From Mesodorylaimus sp. YZB2_4 (lineage: Eukaryota > Nematoda > Enoplea > Dorylaimida > Dorylaimidae), in contig JASANH010000085.1 of the NCBI GenBank assembly GCA_030248295.1, positions 1 through 64,000 of the forward strand: DNA of 64,000 bases. Direction: 5' to 3'. Position numbers and translations under genes: made by a program. Below the pieces are notes generated by a model. That model saw nothing but the letters and a program-made list of their open reading frames with translations. It searched no databases and was not told the DNA's origin. Of this stretch, positions 59,853-64,000 are shown piece after piece (positions within the stretch are counted from its first letter, which is position 1; every line of letters starts with the position of its first letter).

Positions 59853-60468
59853 TTAATCAGGGTATATGGCACTTTGACCTGCTGTAAACATACCAGCAGC
59901 AAAACTCGCTAAAATTTGGGCGTTCTGTTTTGTTACAATTCGTTTGTCAGCGAAATAACCAAAAGTACGGACAATTGCATAAAAGAAGAAAATTTCAAGG
60001 GCTGCAAAAGTCATGAAGACAATGCCGGAGACGATCAGCGCGTTTCCACCAAGCACGAATGCGTGAATTGATAGAAGAAGCGCACCCACGATTATTAAAG
60101 CCTAAAAACAGCCACAGACAGTAAAGCTTATACTGTACAGGAAATCTTCCTGCAAAAGCTTAGCGCACCTTCTCAATTAAATAAGGAATTAGAAGATACT
60201 GATTTTCTTTCTTGACTCCAAAACCCAAGAATGCTAAAGCCAGCAGCCACAGGATGCTGCCGATGATTTCTGTGGTAAAAGATTGGTTATTGCCAGTGAT
60301 CGTATCGTTATTGCGGTTTAAAGCAAGTGTAACCATGCCACCTATCTCGAAAATAACAAAACTCATTTCAATTACACCAATGGCAATAGTCCAATTGCGG
60401 ACATGCCAGCACCAGAACACATATTTTTGATCATGGTCGTTGAAAGCGGCTGTAGAGATGGGTGCCAT
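59853..60468 (-). CDS. LAPTM-like four-helix protein 4 (short tail)
   Basis: The start is the ATG at 60468 (MAPISTAAFNDHDQKYVFWC); an in-frame ATG at 60549 gives an unlikely extension. Exon 1: CWHVRNWTIAIGVIEMSFVI, TM2 IGSILWLLALAFLGFGV, YLLIPYLIEK. Exon 2 (to 59853): ALIIVGALLLSIHAFVLGG, TM4 ALEIFFFYAIVRTFGYFADK, and a short tail without PPxY. About 180 residues. Same junction position as its neighbours. Confidence 0.75.
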
Positions 60469-61773
60469 TTCTGCTATACTGTACAGCGAATGTGATAGCG
60501 CTCTTGAGAGCCTCTTATAAACCATCTTCAACCAGCTTTTGCGCAACATTTTTGAATGTTTGTCGTAAAAGAAAAAGATTCGAAAGTTCTTGTTATTCTA
60601 AAATGGCTTTGAAGACAGTTCCGACTGAACTCGGCCAAAACACCATGTTACGCTAACCCAACTACCCCAAAATATGTATACATCTCCTTTACATCGTCTC
60701 GTGAGATGATCCGTCGTTTGTGAATGAAGTTTCCGCTAATGTCCTTCAGACACCCTAAGCCATTCAAAGTTTGGTTCTGGTACTCTTGGAGGACTGGTTC
60801 TAGGTGGGCGGGCGGAACGCGTCAGGAACAGCTCATCGCAGGCCACGCGTCAAAAGTTAGACAGGAATTTTCCCATCTATTTTTGACTCGTGTTTTTAAA
60901 TTTCTGGTATCGCGCTCAATGCCATGCACTCTCCAAACTAGCTGAAACTCTTTTCTCGTTCGCACCGATCTTATTGAAAGCAATCAATGAACAACGAGCA
61001 TGAAACGGTTTCAAGAACTACAATAATGCAGTATGGCGATGCTTTTGAAGCAGTGTAGCTTTTCTTATGCTGACCGATTCTTACATGCTGTATACATAAA
61101 TAGTTTTTGTCATCTTTGAGCCTACCACAAAGAAAAGCTTACGCGATCCCCTTGTCTATGCTCAGCGGCAAAGGCCGGGTGCTTTGGCGGAATTGATCAA
61201 ATTCGAGACCTCTTTCTACGGGCTTCCTGACTTTGTTACACCATGTTCTGCTCTGAAGGCGAGAATACAATGTGTACAGTATGTCGCCATGCTGAACGTG
61301 AGCGCTCTGGACGGCTGATTTCAGAAACGCAAGTCGAGATTCTGCTCCATTTTTTATTTGCACAGCATATGTATCTTGATTAAAAATAACAAAAGCTCTA
61401 TTTCAAACCCAAAGTCCATATAATCACTTTCCAATAATATACACAGTAGGTGAGAGATAATATGTATTCAAGGGTAGTCCGAATTTACAGTGAGTCAATT
61501 TTGACGCATGTACCGTCGTACTCATGCGTACTCACAAAATTTGCATCATACCGACCGCATTAACACTGCAGAAAGTTGGACAGATCGTGAGCAAAATTAA
61601 AGCCGACTGTGTCACAAGGGTCGCGTCCAGGTTGCTCCCGCGGAATGCTCCAAAAGCCTAGGAAAGATGGGTGTCTTCTTTATCGTCAAGCCCCAAACTT
61701 GTGATATAAATTATTGATAAAAAATAAATGAATCACAAATGGTGCGCTGCCTTCGCAGCACATTGGCGCCCTG
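60469..61773. other. Spacer between LAPTM-like genes 4 and 5
   Basis: No gene seen. Confidence 0.5.
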
Positions 61774-62456
61774 TTATTTAGACACAACTGGAAACAAAGC
61801 CGCATCATTACGATAAGGTATAAAATATTTTACGTCATTGTTGCCATCAAGCATGTTATCTATTCGAGCAGTGTGCACAGATTGATTCTCTTGAAAAGAC
61901 TTATAACCACGGATGATGATGTAAAAGCAGAAAACTTCCATAATTGCTACTAATATCGATACCACTGCCAAACTTGGCTCGTTCACCCATGCTGTGCTTA
62001 TTGGCCTTGCCTCAATACTTGTGCCAACTGCCACCTGTGCTTCCACTTCCTTCGACTGGGCGATCATGGGTAAAATGGGTGTAAGGATGCACCAGCCAAT
62101 GACCATACCCTGAAACACCACACCATGGCACATCTCGTGAACGCCTGATGCTCGATTTGCGATCGATTGATTCTTACCTGCACCAGCAAATGGGGAATCA
62201 ACAACCAAGGATTTTCAGTCCATGCTCCATAGAGCATAATACATACGACCAAAGTCCAAATGACTCCCACAAAAATTTTAACTGCGGAAACTGAATTCGA
62301 GTTTTCTCCGAAAAGTATTTCGTATGCGAAGTCGAAAAGTAAAACCGCTATTTCGAATACGCCAACTGCGAGTAGCCAATTGCGAGTACGACAGCAGCAA
62401 AAGCTGTGATTATAAGAACTATCGCGAGGCTTGTCAGGATTTTCCTCTTGTGCCAT
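61774..62456 (-). CDS. LAPTM-like four-helix protein 5
   Basis: Exon 1 (62456 to about 62178): SYNHSFCCCRTRNWLLAVGV, TM1 FEIAVLLFDFAYEILF, TM2 VGVIWTLVVCIMLYG, PWLLIPHLLVQ. Exon 2 (to 61774): GMVIGWCILTPILPMIAQS, a longer loop, TM4 SILVAIMEVFCFYIIIRGYK, and a short tail with YRNDAALFPVVSK. About 205 residues, no PPxY. CCCRTRN replaces the usual CCxHIRN, so it is the most divergent member in that motif. Confidence 0.75.
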
Positions 62457-63124
62457 GGAAGAAGAAACGCAAGTAAATTCGATAGGGAGCGTAACAATCC
62501 GCCTGTTATTCTGCGCAATACATGGCTACCCAGACAGTGCGCTGTGATTTTTGGCAAGGAATATGGGTTATGTTATCAAAACCAGTTACTCAACATGTGT
62601 CGAGGCTACTGGTACTACCAATCGGAGAGAGGGGGTGTCATCATGTTGGCACCCGCATGTCGAGTTGGCACCCGCACGCCTGACGTGTGAAGCGATCGCA
62701 GGTACGAAATTTTTTTAAGCTACGCAATTGGTCGCACCCAAATATTTGGCCTGTCTGGATATCGGATGCGGCTAAAATCCGTTCCGAGACCAAGAACGAG
62801 GCGTGATTGATGTTGAGCTCAAAAACGATCAGCCTTGGAAACTCGGCTTCTTCCGTCACGGACTGCTCTAAAAACCGCATTCTATCTTGTGCTAGCGCAA
62901 AACGATGCAGAAAAAAAGGCATCTTCTGGAGCCCAACATTTCGCAAGCAAGAAACAATGACACACAGTTGGTAGCTATTGTACAGCATATATATGTACCT
63001 CTGCTTTGGGTGACTGGTACGCGGTGTATGAGTAGCACTTATATCTTGATTTGTTTTATCATCATATCAATCCCGATACGCATACCTCACTTGGCACCAG
63101 TGACTACTGCTAGTCTCAAAATGT
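62457..63124. other. Spacer between LAPTM-like genes 5 and 6
   Basis: No gene seen. Confidence 0.5.
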
Positions 63125-63881
63125 TCACGAATTCGTATTTTGCTCCTTCGGCGAGTAAGGCGGAGGAGGGCTCAATCTATTAGCAGTCGGTGGTATGTAC
63201 GGAGGCACGGGTAGCTCGAAAGGCAGAGACTCAATATTGGTACAGTCTGACCGAGGGTCGTCCACAGGAGTCGATGGTGAATAAACAGGATTCACAAAGC
63301 CTTCCGTCGAATACGGGTGAAGGCTAAAAGATGGCAATCCAAGACATTCTCTCATTGCGTTTTGCTTCTGGGAAAAATAACAGAGGCAACGGCAGACGAT
63401 AAAGAAATAGAGCAGCTCAAGTGCTACTCGCATCAAAAGAATTGTCAGCGCCGCCGTGAATACAATAGTTGAAACTGCCAATGCAATTTTCAAGGCAGCC
63501 AGAACCAGAAAGTAAAAGATTCCAATAATCTGAAAAAGTCTCATTTTGCAGACATTACACGGACATATGGAGTCGTACCTGCATGACCAAATGTGGAATC
63601 AGCCACCACGGGCTCTCCTTATGAATTCCCAGAAACAGCAGAATGACCGCAATCACCCACAAAAGTTCGATTATGATTGTAGCGATGAACAGTGCGAAGA
63701 AGAGTGGTGTTTTTCGTTGAGTTGAATCGCAAGCTGCGAGTCCAGCTAGTAGGGCTATCAAGCCTATCAGCTCCAAAATACCGATACACATGGCCCAATG
63801 ACGAATATGCCAACCACAAAAAACGTATCGATTATCGAGATCGTTCAAATGGCATCTTCGCACAGCTTCCCAATCACGCAT
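63125..63881 (-). CDS. LAPTM-like four-helix protein 6 (PPPPY tail)
   Basis: Exon 1 (63881 to about 63580): NDLDNRYVFCGWHIRHWAMC, TM1 GILELIGLIALLAGLA, TM2 IIELLWVIAVILLFLGI, WWLIPHLVMQ. Exon 2 (to 63125): IIGIFYFLVLAALKIALAV, TM4 RVALELLYFFIVCRCLCYF, SQKQNAMRECLGLP, and a tail with NIESLPFELPVPPY and SPPPPYSP. About 230 residues. The tail matches that of gene 2 (HIEPLPNELPTPSY, SPPPPYSP), making these the closest pair. Confidence 0.8.
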
Positions 63882-64000
63882 ACTGATAGTTGGTGTGGAA
63901 AGACTGAAAAGACGCGCGATGAAATGTGGTTTTCTTGGTCTGATGGGGCACGAAAGTTTGTTGGTGAATGGTCAGGCTAACTTAGGGTTCGTGCGCAAGT
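63882..64000. other. Window edge upstream of LAPTM-like gene 6
   Basis: Promoter side of gene 6; nothing else can be read. The array may continue beyond the window. Confidence 0.4.

Noticed and set aside
1..64000. CRISPR array or bacterial operon content
   Set aside because: Spliceosomal introns and animal gene families throughout; no regularly spaced direct repeats with unique spacers.

Overview
This window is animal nuclear DNA, most likely from a nematode. The evidence is gene content: a cuticlin-type zona pellucida (ZP) protein, a run of LAPTM-like four-helix proteins of a type common in nematodes, a NUP93/NPP-13 nucleoporin and a CtIP/COM-1 homologue. Genes are split by many introns, often only about 45-80 nt, with GTAAGT-type donors and TTTCAG-type acceptors. 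One gene pair has operon-like spacing with a probable trans-splice acceptor. I cannot name the species. Gene models below are hand-spliced from reading frame, splice signals and family conservation, so spans run from start to stop and include introns; individual exon edges may be off by a few bases.

Layout. 1-1,250: a small secreted protein gene (-) divergent from NUP93. 1,248-14,178: three same-strand housekeeping genes, NUP93, the mitochondrial folate-type carrier SLC25A32, and FAM172A/ARB2A. The first two are spaced like a nematode operon. 14,865-17,638: a D2-like dopamine receptor (-). 20,286-23,324: a cuticlin-like ZP protein (-). 25,685-27,387: an unrecognised type II membrane protein (-) with five tandem TVYEN motifs. 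27,400-31,900: repeat-rich, with a decayed L1-type retrotransposon and one weak small gene. 31,951-35,434: a D-aspartate/D-amino-acid oxidase (+) with a peroxisomal C-terminus. 37,191-38,773: a DEG/ENaC-like channel (-) in one long exon. 39,325-42,335: a gene (-) that joins an N-terminal LIM domain to a C-terminal CtIP/Sae2 domain. 44,888-46,910: a CYP2-type cytochrome P450 (+). 49,336-51,072: an orphan seven-helix receptor (-). 51,867-63,881: six tandem LAPTM-like genes, all on the minus strand, each with one intron at the same site.

Mobile DNA is abundant: two hAT-like inverted-repeat elements (one with an 8-bp target duplication), a TTTCGCGG-rich inverted-repeat element whose end supplies the stop codon of a LAPTM-like gene, two uncharacterised dispersed repeat families, tRNA-derived SINE-like copies, and a decayed non-LTR element.

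The best candidates for something undescribed are the LIM-CtIP fusion, the five-fold YEN (Grb2-type) docking tail, and the LAPTM-like array with PPxY tails. No tRNA or rRNA gene that I trust and no CRISPR array is present.
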